NCBI GenBank assembly: GCA_023313575.1
Contig: JAJTTP010000025.1
Span: 124,001 to 188,000 of the forward strand
DNA length: 64,000 nucleotides
Source of the DNA: Eutypella sp. D-1
Taxonomy: Eukaryota > Ascomycota > Sordariomycetes > Xylariales > Diatrypaceae
Direction of reading: 5' to 3'
Both the position numbers and the translations under genes were made by a program. This document shows positions 11,191 through 24,700 of this stretch, piece by piece. The stretch's first letter is position 1; each line of letters starts with the position of its first letter. Under the pieces are notes generated by a model. That model did not search any database. It was not told where the DNA came from and saw only the letters and a list, made by a program, of their open reading frames with translations.

Positions 11191-12746
11191 TCAAGAGTGG
11201 AATAGATCCCAAGCCCTCTCGCACAACCGCAAGAACTCCTCGCGCTTCTGCCGTTGGGTCTCTGGACTGTCGCGACCCGCTCCGAAGGGACCTCGTCGGG
11301 TGGCTGCTGGGCCGTAACCAAGCGGGGGGCTACCATCCTCGTACTCGGCTCGGGTTCTTCGCCTGCCGCCTCCGCTTCGGCCCGCGTCTATGGAAGAGCC
11401 GTTGCGGGGGGACGGCGGCGTCGGTGGTTGATGACCGGTGTAGTGGACAATCTTAGGTAACAGTTCCGGGCGGCCACCGGCCATTTCGTGCTGTGCTTCC
11501 TCCGCAGACCTGTACTCCCTCGGTCGGCCCGAAGGGGGAGCCTGAGAAAAGCCAGGAGGCGGGTGGCTTGGAGAAGTTAGAGGTGCCGGGCCCGGAGGAA
11601 ACGTTGGCCGGTTACTCGATTCGTTATGCGCAGATACGCCGGGTTGGCTGAATACATCTGAAATAGGGGGAAGACGGTTGGCGGTCTGGTGGGCAGGGAG
11701 GTGGTGGATGTGCGAACTATTTCCCATATTCGGAGGTTGATGGGCTACATGGCGCGTCATGGGGTGGGGATCATGGCGGCCGGTAAATGTCTGACCCAGA
11801 GGCGCGGATTGGATGACACGCTCATGGGCGAACTGCTCGTGAGAGGGCGCGACAATGCTCAATCCGGGAGGAGCCTTGTTCCGTCTCGACATGCCAGGCG
11901 TCTTGGCGGCGAACTGAGATACGAGATCCTTGTCCTTCCCATTGTCGGGGCCGTCTCCCTTGGCGGATTGCTGCTGTAGCCTCGCCTCAATGATCCGCCG
12001 CTGCTGCTCTCGGACCGTCATACTCTGTTGTAGGTGTTCCTTCATGACGGGATCTTGTGTGACGAAACCAGGGGACAAACAGGCGAGTCCCACTTCCTGG
12101 ATCCCGAGTCCTTCCCTAGCTCCCAGTGCCGGCCGGGCGGTCGCGGCGCCGGAACCAGTGATTGCGTTCTTAGACAGATCTAATTTTCGTGGGCGATGCC
12201 GGGTAGTTGAGATCACAGGAGAACCGGGCTCTTTCTTCACGATAATCTTGGGACCTGCACCACTCGAAACGTTCCTCGTACTACGACATGAGCAAGTTAA
12301 GTTAGCTGGCGGGTTGAAAGGCAGGACAGATTTGAGACTCAAGAGCAAGAGGTAGAAGAGACTTACGCGCTCGGAGGTGAAGATTTGTTCTGCTGAGCAG
12401 ATGACCTCGTGGGGCTCCGGCTATTTGGGCGTTGGGCAGGAGTTGAGGCAGCATTAGGGGTGGCTGATTGGGCAGCGGAAGAGGAAGACGCGGCTGTGTT
12501 TGCGTTTGTGCTGTTTGTAGATGTAGAAGTAGCGTTTGCATTTGGGTTGGTGGCGGTGGCGGCAGCGGCAGTAGAAGATGTGCGCTGTGGAGCAACAGGT
12601 GTTGGAGCTGGAAGGGACGATGCTGATGAGTTGAGAGCAGCGGTGGAAGGAGCAGTAGTCGTAGTAGTTGTGGCAGGAGCGAGCTCAGCATAAGCTGGCC
12701 GGTCATGTGGTGCCGGGGAAGGGGCCATGGCAATTGCTGCACTCAT
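11191..12746 (-). CDS. Conserved fungal protein of unknown function, disordered, with PDSM SUMO motif
   Basis: Two exons on the minus strand: 12746-12367 and 12280-11191, giving 489 residues. The intron starts GTAAGT, has a GCTAAC branch site and ends TAG. The first 127 residues are almost pure Ala/Ser/Thr/Asn/Pro low complexity. Exon 2 begins with a better-ordered segment, GPKIIVKKEPGSPV (residues 136-149), then HRPRKLDLSKNAI. V141-P148 fits the phosphorylation-dependent SUMOylation consensus psi-K-x-E-x-x-S-P exactly. A basic/Gln-rich segment (MTVREQQRRIIEARLQQQ) could be a short helix. The middle is Pro/His-rich, and the protein closes with a charged block ending REEFLRLCERAWDLFHS, which looks like a conserved amphipathic C-terminal helix. 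I do not recognise a catalytic or DNA-binding domain. A nuclear regulatory role would fit the motif but is inference. Confidence 0.75.
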
Positions 12747-15700
12747 CGTGGCAGCCAGTGATCGAGATATTTCCGTCTATGATTGGTTCCCTTTTCACTT
12801 TTTGACTTTGGAACAAGATCGAGCCGTCGTCTATGCTTGTTGGTTGGTGGTAAAACGGACAGACGAGCGAGAGTGCGAGATTCGAGTTGGGGATGTAGCC
12901 AAGAAGAATCCTAATAATGAGTGCGACTCGTTCGATACTTGAATCCGCTATTGGATACCTAGGTAGGTAGGATTTTGGCGAGTTGGTTGGAAATGGTTGC
13001 AAGATGTGCAAAATGTAAAAATGTATATAGTAGAGTAGTAGCAACGGCTCGGTGGGTTCAGATGATATGTAAGGTTCTGTTTTAATTCCTAGGCGCGTGT
13101 AAGTGGTAAGTTCAGTGTACATAAAAGTATAAAGTTAAAGTTGTATGGAAGCGATTAATCAGATGAAAACCGACAAAGTTAACTGGTCGGTTTTAATTGA
13201 TAGACTTTCAAAAAGTTCAGGACTTGGACTTGGGAATTGAGTTTTTTGGGGACTTAAAGAGAGACGCTGGGGACTTTCGGGTGAGGGGGAGGACAGGGTA
13301 CATGGGACAGGGGACAGGGGGGCCCTAGCAGAGTTTAGGACAGGGGTTGAGGGACAATTCGACATTTGGGTGAGCATGCAGGAAATATTGGATGCTGCGA
13401 CCCGGTCGGCCTGAATGGGCAAAATGGGCAAATGGGCAAGGCAAGCCCTGCCAGCCTGGAGTGGAAGGCTCTTTCCTTTTTGGCTTTCTTTTCTTTTCTT
13501 TTCCTGTCTTCCTGTCTTGTCTTGTCTTGTCCTGTCTTATCTTTTTTATTTTTTTCTTTTTTCTGTTCCTGAGGTTCCCGTATTCCTTCAAGGGTTCCGA
13601 GGTTCTTTTTTTTTTCGAGGTACCTTTGAAGTACAAGTAGGTAGGTAATACCCCAAAACCCCAAGAACTTAAGAAAAATGCCACCACAATTTTGCCGGTC
13701 TACCTCACCTGATGTAGACTACGGCAGACATGCACCTGAAACTATAGGTACCTGACTAAATGTAGGAAGTAGTCCGGGTAGAAGTGGTGCGGGACAGGAG
13801 TTAGGTCATTAGGTATAAGGGGGGGCGAGATATAAGATTTAAATCAAGTGAATCTCAGATGCGTGACGTGGTGAGTGTGTGTGTGTGTGTGATATGGGTG
13901 GGTGGGATGAGTGATGGACATGGGTTTTTGGTTTTGTTGCTTACTTACCAGTACACACAAGAATTAAGAGAGAAAAAAAAAAGAGGCAATAAAAATAGAA
14001 CAACACCCTAACCCACGCTATCGAAAATTGGAGTTTTCGATATAGGTGCAAAAAAACCAGATCCTGCTCTCAATAAAATGAAAAGAGAGGAGAGGTTTCG
14101 GTAGATAGAGGTAGGTTTGGTAGGTAAATCTTCTTCTTCCTCCTCTTCTTGTCTGGGTCGGATTTCTCTGGTTCACACACACGAGATCTCCACTTCCCTT
14201 CTTCCTGTAGTTCCCTTGACCCCTGTTCCTTGGTGGTTCCTAGGTGGTTTTCCTTGGTGGGGTTTAAGCGCTCGTGCTATTTAATCGCCGACTTGGGGGT
14301 GGACTGGGACTTGGTTCCTTTTTTTCGCTCTTTTCTTCTTTTGGTCAATTTAACCCAGCTAGGTAGGTGAGCGGACGTATCGGGTAGTGAGTAGCCAAAG
14401 TAGTAAGTCAGTGCCGTCGTCCGGATTCCAAGTGTTGTAACTCGTACAAAAAAAAAAGAACCACTGCTGCTGAAGAAAGCTAATGTCCCCCTTCCTGGTG
14501 GTATCGGTAGGATTTTGGTGATACTCGAATGCTGTCCAAGTGGGCTTCGCTGGCCAGTGAGAAGTCTGGTAGAATGTAACACGATGGGACAGATATCTGC
14601 TTCGTATAGGGAAAGAAGAAGAAAGACTATTGCTTTGATCGAACCAATTGTCGCAGAGTTATCGGTGGATCCTGGATATGCAATAAGCACGTTGCCTCGT
14701 TTTTTTATTTTAAACTCTTTCTCTGCGTCTCCTCGCCCTTTTCGGGGTTTGGCTATGCTTCGCTGTCTGACTGACTGGCCCTGCAACACCCGCAAACTCG
14801 CGCGCTTAAGGGGGGGGGGGGGGGGGAAGGGTTTTATACCTTTAAATATGGAGAATGGAAATCCTGCAATCGGTGGGTATGGGTTATTGCGAATGAAGGA
14901 ATAAGTTAGGTGATGTATGCAAGTCGCAATCCACGGACTTCCTCTTTCGAAATCGAGTAAATGCCGTGCAAGCAGGGTTCGTTTTTGCCACGCCCTGTCT
15001 ATATCTTTCTTTTCTCTCCGTGTTCTTGTCTTCGAGCTGGGTCTACTTGGGATGTCCAGAACGTAGAACCCCGGTCTTGTCTTGCTCACTAGACCACCCA
15101 ATTTGTAATCTTGACCTCGGATTTTCGTCGTCGGCTCGGCAGGGTTTCTTCTAAGTCGACTTATAACGAACGACGGTTCTTTCGCTAAAAAGGCGTCTGA
15201 GATTCTCGTATTTTCGCTGCGCTGGCGTACAATCACTCGAAATGATATATCCTCTGGATGGGGATATACGCTGCTGTTTTTGGTCGTGGACTGTCGACTT
15301 TTTGTTTCACAAGTGGACGAGTCCCCTGGGACGGGAATGTCTCGAGTGGGTGATATATAAGATGTGGTATAGGAAAAATGCCCTGTGTATGTGGCTTGAG
15401 ACCCTTTCAGGTGGGAATTCTCAGGATGCGCCCCTCAAAAAAATAAAATAAAACGAATATGAGGAGTCTCAAAAGTGATAGATGTTCGACGAGAACTTGT
15501 CGCAAATAAGACTCGTAAGTTCTAGAACTCCTTTCCGTATATATACAGCGGGCGGCAGGAAAGCACACACACACACATACACACACATAAAAATAAAGAA
15601 AAGAGAGAGAGCTGTTCTTGTCCTGGTTTCTTTTTCCCTTTTTCTTACTTCTGCGCCAGCAGCACCAAAAAAAAAAAGAGGACAGTAACAACAACAACCA

Positions 15701-18700
15701 AAAAAAGAAGAAATGTCGTGAGAAAAAAGATAGATATTAAGACGGGAATAATTAAAAACTAGCAGTGACGGGGAGGTTGGTCGAAGAATGAACGAAGGAC
15801 TCGGCTAAGGAGGCCAGGAGGAGGAGGAGAGGGAAAAGAGAGGAAGAAGGGGGTTTCAAAATGAATAGGATGGAGGGGCAGTCCGCTACCTAAAAAGTAA
15901 CTATAAAACCAACCAACCTACATACAATACAATACATACATACATACACTTAACTTTTTTTTTTTTAGTTGGTAGATCGAAAGGAAAGAATTACATATGG
16001 ATGGGTAGGTATAATGGAAATAACGAAACGTACTCTGAGAACCAACCGTTCCCGGGCTTACGATGGAAACTTGGCTGAAGGAGATGTGAGGGAGATCAAT
16101 ATGGGGCTGCCTTGCCGGGATCATTTGATGGCCCCGGGCTTGAGGCTGTGAAGATTTCCATCCGATTGCATTTCATTTCATTCATTACTGTGTTGCATCG
16201 CCAATGGGGAATTTCGAATATCTGTACATACTTACTCACATACATAAGATACCATGGGGTAGATAGAGCTAGGCAATTAATTGTATAGCACTACATAGCA
16301 CCTGGGCATAGTTACCTACCAAGCCTACATAAGACGTAACTAGCTAGCCATACCGTATCACCATGTAAGCCCCCTTACCCTGTAACCGTCGGCGAAAGCC
16401 AGACAAGCCAGACCACCAGGCTGCAAATGATGAAAGGGCTTGAAGTCCTGCAAGAGCGATAGGACACAGTCGAATACTTGAAGTGTAAGAAAAGAAGAGG
16501 TGGGCTGAGAAACCCGGGCTGTGTTTGGTTTGGTTCAGGTACCTGTAGTATGATTTTTTTTTGGCATTTTGCCTGGTACTCGAACCCACACCCCCTGTCT
16601 TCTTTTTTTCCGTCCCCCCAAAGATTCAAGGTTGGTATAGGTTGGTAAGAGATATGTTCTTGAATGTTGCGGTAACTTGTCCGTTTTAGGGGTTTGGAGG
16701 AGGTGCTTCTTGAACGCTGATTCGTCGATTCCGAGACTACGAGGTGAAACAGCCTAGATGTCACTCGGTTGTACTTGATGCAGACGGGAAGAAAGTACTA
16801 TGTAACTACCTAGGTAGTAGTAAGATATGTAGATCTAGTGTGCATCAGTAAAGAAAGTACATACATACAGTAATAATTCCACATGTTATGTTATCCATAG
16901 TCGAGGCGACGAATATTGGATATAGTTAACTGAAGTCATCGATATAAACCTTGGAATTAACTATGTGTATATTAAGTTCAGTTAATGTTTACTCAACACA
17001 TTAGCATGTCCATCTTCATAAACCTTACAACTGTTTATCTACGCACGGTTCCTCGAGAACTTACGAGACATAATGAGTAGTATGACGTTTTATTTGTCAG
17101 TGGGAAGAGAGAGAGAGATTCGGCCATGACCACCAAATCTTGGGATGGATGTATGTAGTTAGTTACTTCATGTCAAGCCAGCCCAGCCCTGGCGGTACAT
17201 ACATAACCTTCAGCTACCTGGAGTAGAGGGACAAATGTGGGACTTGTGCATCCCTACCGTTTCGTTTCGTTTAGGCCCTAGTGTTTTACATTAAAAGCCA
17301 GCCTCAGAGCGAGAGGACGACTGTGTGTCGCTGGCGCCGACTTTGGAGGTTTTAGGGGTACATAGTTTAAACCCGCTAGAGGAAGTAACTAGGGGCTGTA
17401 GTGTATCGACGCTTGAGACGACCGGCGACAACGATTTGAACGGGACGGCGCCCGTAACGGGGGTCCCGCGCCATTGGATACAGAACATCTCACGCGACCA
17501 GAGGAAAACCCGTTAAGCCGGGAGCTCCAACCACGAGGGTTCCCCCTCAGTCAGTTTAAGTGATAAGTACTTATTAGAAATCTTACGACATGTAACATCT
17601 CCTACTACATAAAAGCCTGGGGAAAAAAGGCGCGGAATTAATTGCGAGCAGTGGTCAGAGTTCTATTCATTCATACTGCTTACGGGATTCAGCGGCTTAT
17701 ATTGAATGGGGAAGAAAGTCGAGCCATTCCTGCACCTGATTGGCTCGAACCCTACCTATCTTTTACTGCGACCGATGCGTTTCGGGAAGGGAAAGTCTCG
17801 AATAAGCCCGCAGGCCCCCCTCCCCTTCCCCTTGCCCTATGCTATTGGTTAACTAGGCCTATTCATTGGCCGGTTCCCGTCATCATCTAGATAGATCATC
17901 CATTAACGTCATTGTCGGTTACACGAAAATCGGGCTCTCTCTTTATTGTTTCTTTCGTCTTTTTCTCCCTTATACCAATCCTTGCCCATACAATTCATTC
18001 ATTCATTTGCGCATTTCTTACCGACTCTCATCACCAGGATTGCCGTGCCCCGTGACCTGACCCGGGTTCATGTATTTTGTAATTGAACAATTTAAAAAAA
18101 CAAGTCGGGAGAGCGACAAGACAGGCGGTCGAGGGGGCAAAAGCGAAGGAAAGGGACAGGATAGTTAGAAGGTGGGCGAACAACGCAACGATAGGCTGGC
18201 ATGTATCTCCGTATGTACCTTTCGATGCCGCGCCACAGGGGTCCGTTCAGGTGAATTCAGGTCGGAGGGGGAGGGGGTGGAAGGGCTTACGGGGTACCGG
18301 GGTACCGGGTGACTGACAATGCAATCTGCCTTTCCGTATCAACGCAGGTATACTTATCGACACATATTGTAAAGTACCAAGGCGCGGTCGAACATCGACG
18401 TCGACTACCCCCCCCCCGACCTAGCAGCATAAAGATGTCAATGTTTACGGGGTCGCAGGAGGGATTCCCCTGAAAACATGCCTCCTTTTTTTTCTCGCCT
18501 TTTAACAATAAGCCCAAGATTTTCCGGGTTGTAGCCATGAATACATATATATGTAATACCTGGAGGCCCGGGCATAGGTTAAAAAAGTACCCTGGTACTT
18601 ATAGGTGGCAGTGGTGGGATATGGATGGGACCCGCTTCGGTTTTGAGGCGAGGCTAGTGTTTTGGTGGACAGGTGGATCGACCCCGCTACGTTTCAGGAT

Positions 18701-21700
18701 GTTCGCCAGGGGCTGGCGCCGGCTCTTTTATTTTTTTTGCTTCACCGTTATATGTGGGTACTTGTACTATAGCTTCCTTCAGTTAAGTGCCTAGGCACTT
18801 ATGTAGGGCCTGCTACAAAATACGTAGTATTATGTTATAGGCAGATGCTACAAAGTATGGACAAATTATTTTATACAGTACTAGTAGAGAATATCAAATA
18901 CTATCTATCTAGTTACTGTAAGAGTTCCAATGTAGGTAGACTCTGTGTATGGAGATGGGGTTTGGTTCGGTGATTCAGTCGTTTTTCCCTTCTCACCGAA
19001 TGGCATATCCCCACCCAGCCTCGGAGCCTCCTCCCTCGAAGGGGGCCCTGACTGACTACACTCGAAACATCCCGCATCACAATGCCACCCGATCCTCCTA
19101 GTCGATCTACGGCGACAAGACGTGACAAGGTGACAGACAGGCTACAGCCACCGGCGGCGCCCGGCTCTTCACAAGCCCGGTCCGGGGGAATAACGTCCAT
19201 TTTACCTAGGCATCTATATACATACCTATGTACCTACTATGTATGTAGCATGTGTAGAGGCGATAAGAGGTACCAGGCTGGCTGCCTGGCTGCCTGGCTG
19301 CCTTGTCAGGGGAGAAACGTGTCGTGGTTTGTACTATGTATGTAGTAATATGGGGCACGCAGATCCTCAAACCCACAAGTCAGGGACAATTCATACACCT
19401 TTGCCCGGAATCGGCAATGGGGCTCGCGGGGAGAGGCAGGAGGGGGGCACTCAGCCCAGCAAGCCCAGCGCTGCTGTCCGGCTATTTTTCTTTTTTCTGT
19501 GACTGACGTTGAAACAGAATCCTTCCCCGTCGGCCCCACTCACCTCGTTTTCTATGTATTCAAGTTGAACCAATGCAGAATGCAGACCACCTGCCTGACC
19601 TGCGGTGATAGCTAAGTTCAATGCCCCTAGTGCGGTCGGTGTGTCGATGGAAAGCGAGAGCAGGGTGAGGTAAGAAGCAGAAGCAGAAGCATGAATGTAA
19701 GACCTGTGAACGGACGGGCCCTGCTACGAACACTCAGACCCTTCAAAGTAATTCAACTTGCCCATATCATCATCTACAACAGCTCATACATGACGACATA
19801 CCCGAGAGCACACGGCAAGGTGGTGTCCAAGTGTCCCTAGGGATTGAGAGAAGGATAGCCACGGATACGAGATGTAGTTAATGTATGTACTAACTAATAT
19901 ATGTATGATGCGAGGATGAGGTGTTAAGGTGTAAGTGTGTGTGTGTGTCTGTTGGTGAAGAAGTTTCACCGCGACTCGCTCATTACTTTATACGGGGCAC
20001 ACACCTGACCTGGCCGGGCTCAGCCTTCAATTCACTGCTTTTCTTCGTACATAGTCAAATCGCCAGCCAGAAAACCTTACCTGGTCTTACACCCTAACGA
20101 ACCCACGACTACTGCCGAGAGAGGATCCATCGTAATAATTCATTTTAGCGTGCCCCTACCAACGAACTGCCAGACTGTCGGGGCGTCCTGGCGCTTAACA
20201 ACTGCTGTTAGTTAGCCTCCCCTGTCGGGGCCGTCTCCGCGGGTAGGGAGCTATGGCCCTCTCCTGAACCCGTCGTTGTAATGACACCTCTTCAACGAAG
20301 GCCCCCCCGTTTCGCGCCGCCGGTGCCGAGTTGCCAGAACGTGGGACCCGGAGAGATCGATCGAACACGTGTAGTTACGTAGCGGCTCTGCTATATACTA
20401 GGTTAAACTTATTAATTACTACATAGTAAGGAATGTATCTATTCTCATCATCTTTTTCTTTCCTTTTCTGGAGCCGCTGTGGGCTTTGCGTCTGGGCAGT
20501 CAGTCGATGATGTGGTCAGAGCTCTTCAATGGCTCAGGAGTGGGCAAAGTGAAGTGGTGGGTGAACGGGCGCCTTCGCCTCGGGGAATTTGGACTTGACA
20601 CTTTGACTTGACTGGTGGGTTTTTCACTCCGGCACCACACCGATCTCAGTTCAGTTCAGTATGAACCAAAGTATTGTACATTAGAGTAGTTAGGTAGTAC
20701 CACGTATGTAATGTAATGGGACCTACCTACCGTCAGTGAGGGCCGGGCACTGGCGCGAAAATGAAAAAAGAGAGCAGCTGATTGACGCCGGGATATTTCG
20801 ATCAGCTAGGGCTGTCATCTAGCGCGGCAAAGGCGTCCAACCTACCACCGCACTACCGCAGTTAGCTACATAAAAGGTCGTCATCGCCTCTCATCACCAA
20901 CTTGAATTTGTGAAGGGGGAGGGACGGCGCGTTAAGAGGTCGCGATCTCATTTTTTAGGCGATGCTATATAGTTTTTTTTATTTTTTTTCCCCCGTATAA
21001 TTGTAATTCTATGAAAGCCAGCTGCCTACCACCTACCTACAAGTAAACACCAGTGAGTAGCAGCAGGGGCGATTCCTTATTACTCGAACGCTCAAACAAG
21101 ACCTTCTAGTCCTTGGGTTGCTCGCTGGGTATCTAGCCAGATAGATAGACGAGCCGGAACCGATACCGGTTATTGGTGCCGGGTGGGTGACGGTCACCTC
21201 GGGTAAAGCACACGCTATCGATCGTGTCGCATCGCATCTCTCGTCCCGAGTTTTTGCCAAGAAAAGGCAATAACTATCGGTAGGCAGGGGTTTTCTATCT
21301 AATAAATGCAATAAATTGAATCCCTACTTTACATACGTGCCGAGCTTGCCTCCCTATGTACCCGGATGAGTAATCTCTCTCTCTTCACGTGGCCAAATAC
21401 CTACTTCGTACCACGTTTTACGGTAGCTAGTTATCTATCTTCTTGTAAGTTGGCAGGTCTAGCACGAGCGTCATGTATTGTATTGTATTCCCCTGGACGC
21501 TGTGACCGCATGCGGACCCGTATGTGTGTGTGTGATCATGCTGTAAGCCCAATATGTGTGATAGGGGGTTTCGGGGCGGGCCAATCACGGCCGGATGTGG
21601 GGAGGCAAGGACGGGAGGGGATAGAAGAGCCAAGGGAGGGCAAGGGGGGAGTGAGAGACCGGCGTCCATGAAACGCGATCTTCCCATTTCACACGCGCGT

Positions 21701-24700
21701 TGGCGCCAATCACAAGTGCCGCTCGCGGGTGACGGGGCGGCGCGAGCGCAAAAGAAAGATCCCCGTTGTCTTTTTCAGGTGCGGACAGGTAGAGCAAGGT
21801 TAGGGAGAGAAATAGGTAGGGGTCAAGGCCGGTCGGGATGCCGATGCGAGATGTGAAATTTAGGAAATCTCATGATGCGTCGTCAAAGATCTCCCAGAAT
21901 TGTTTCCATAGTTAATTGTAACTATCAAAATGTCTCGTCTGCCTCTTACCTCCCGGGCCCAGGTAGGTAGGTGACGGGCGTCATAGGGGTCTTGGTAGGT
22001 TACATATTGTATGTCATGTGTATCCCTCGAGAGAAGAACTTATCCTTATGCGGACACGACTGTCAGCTAGTCAGTCAGCTAGTCAGTCAGTCTATCTATC
22101 AATCATATGCGAAATGAATAAGCACCGTGATGAGGGAACCCCTCGGCGGCCATTTTATTGATTGCCCTGAGACGTCCTTGTCTCGTCCCGGGGAGAACGG
22201 CCGAGAGACAGACAAGCCCCCAAGCGTTTGACAGCTCGCCCTGTCGTCATCGCCTACAAAGATTACCAATTAATAATCCTCGCGATCATCCTCGACATGG
22301 AGACAAGGAGAAGGGGGGGAGGCGCTGGTTGCTGGTCTTCACTGCCTGAGTGTTTTTGAATCCGTACTCTGCACGTGTATCTGTCTATCTCCCCTCTACC
22401 GTCTTGCCGTCATCTCTTCCCTACGTAGCCGTAGCCGATTCGTGTCGGGATTTATGCACGTTGCCGCGCGCATGGGCGTTTTTCTTTCTTCCCACCGAGA
22501 TGACACCGTCCCCCCGTGCTCTACCGTCCCGTCGCATTGGGGCGCAGGGCAAGGGCGGAATTGAGTTTGGGTTTTGGCGAAAGGGGGGGAGGAGGAGGGC
22601 GCAATTCGGGGCTTGTCGGGCTCCCTGGGCTGGGCTCAGTCCCTTAGGTAGGTAATGTAAATCTAGCTATTGTTGGTGACAGGTATAGAGTCGCAGTGCA
22701 TCTGCTAGATGATTATTGCATGCCTCATGGCCGCAACGGGCGGCCCCCCCTCCCATCTGCCCCCGATCCGGCCCAACCCAAGCCTTTCGATACTATCTAT
22801 TAACGTGCGCGCGATGCGTGGCATTTCGTGATATGTGGCCCCCCCCCCTATTTAGACTATTTAGATGCAGAGTGCGATTACCGAAGCCTCGGCCTGGCGG
22901 GTATAGAGAGGAAAATCCCTGAGATATAAACAGCATAACGTCAGTGTGTGTTGCTGCGTAGTAGCCAGCAGCCCCTCGAACTCCCTTGAAAACGCACCCG
23001 CATGTGGCTTATAACAAGGCCCTATCCAACCGGTCGCATAGATTTTCCCGTTGGCAAAAAGCCCACAAAATCTACAAAAGCCTCGAACGACCTATAACGA
23101 ACCCCCAATTTCGACGTGGCTTCACAGGCGTTGTGTTTGATTGGAGCTCAGATGTATTCGCCGTTAAGAAACTTGCGTGGTTTCGTCGTGGCCAGCAACC
23201 CTCTTAGCTGGTAGCCACAGTAAGGGGTGAGCGGCGGTTGGTGGGGAGGCAACCGTCTCCGAATCCGGGGTCATGTCGCGGGCCTATGAGGAAGTGAGGT
23301 AGGTAGGTTCATTAGGCCAAAACAATTAGCTCCTATCTCTTGGTTTCCGAGTGCGCCACACGTCACAGTCAACTTGACTGCCACTCGTGAACTCCTGCCT
23401 TCGAATATCCAGAATAATCTTTCTAGTGGTCTGGTGGTCGTCGGTTCCTGGTGCTCTCCCCCGTTGAGCCGGTCCGGGATAAACGACCCTCAGGCTTGCG
23501 CTGCCGCAAAACGAGAAGACGATGCCCATCACATCAGCTTTGCCTATCTGCTCCTATGGAGGCATCCAACCAGTCGATGCAATCTGTTGCGTTGGGGGCG
23601 CGTCGCATCGGCCCCCGCAGGGCTCTCCTTACACGTTCCCCGGTGTGGGGCGAGTTAGGGATGTATATATATAGGGGTAAGGGGCCAGGTTAGAAAACCC
23701 ACACTTCGTGTAGTGAAGACCGCAATATGTCATAATCGTACTATTCGCAGTAACTCAAAATAAATAAAACCTCTAAATCGAAGCTGAACATGAGCTCGTT
23801 TCATTGTATTTCTTATTTTGCATCGGAAACCTTTCCGCTATCGCTTGCTTCATTCAGTAAAGGAGAGATTTTATGGCCTTGGTAGAATGGAGAGAGAGCA
23901 GAAGATTTGGAAAAGGAGCACATGAGTTCTGGTCTAGGGATGGCGGACCGGGCGGGTATGAAGCAACGATTGATTGATTAATCCTCGCCGACATCTATCC
24001 CGTCACAAGTAAAATACCTGGACTTTGCGTAGCCGTAACTGTCTCGTCTCGTCTCGCCCATTGCTAGAAAACCCCTTCACGATGTTCGTTGACATAAGAG
24101 TCGGCCCTTTAATCTACACTCTCTGTCGACCCTCTAGACATCTGTTAGGTAAAGCCACCCAAGCAGGCCAGTCAGTCATTAATCACGTCTATCTTATCCA
24201 CCTAGAACACTATCAGCGAAGTTATGCCATGGCAGCCTTGCGAATAGACATTACCAGTATCTCCCTTTAGCTAAACCCTCCCCTACCGCGCCAGATGACG
24301 CAAATACCTACCATCTCGTACCTCCTAACAAACCAAACCGGCCATGCGAGCGACGCTGAGGATCAGACAGACAGACAGCCAGCTAGCCTCTCTTTTCTTC
24401 CCTACCTTCTCGTATCTCCCCCAACACAAATGGATTTCCAGAAGAGAATTATACAGGGAACGAGACAGACCACGAAGATAGAACGAACGTAGATAAATAG
24501 ATAGATAGATAGATAGCGGCAGTCAGTCATGATGTAAAAATCATCACGGTATGCCTGCCGTGCATGCTGTAAAGAATTGCCTAAGCAACCTACCTACCCA
24601 GGAACTGACAGGCGAGCTCCTACAGTTCAGTTTCTCATAGTTCCTCTCTCTCTCTGTGCCTGCTTAGGGCTTAGGAGAGAGGGGGGGGGGGCTAGTTCCC

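Noticed and set aside
14277..15236. 319-codon open frame on the minus strand
   Set aside because: It crosses a 17-base G run (read as poly-Pro) and poly-A tracts, has no recognisable domain, and its composition changes with the underlying repeats. Probably accidental.
17291..17516. Overlapping ~60-codon frames on both strands
   Set aside because: Ser-rich and plausible at first sight, but no start context, splice sites or family match.
21180..21210. GGGTGGGTGAC reminiscent of the 5S rRNA internal promoter
   Set aside because: The rest of a 5S gene (start, loop A, terminal T run) is missing.
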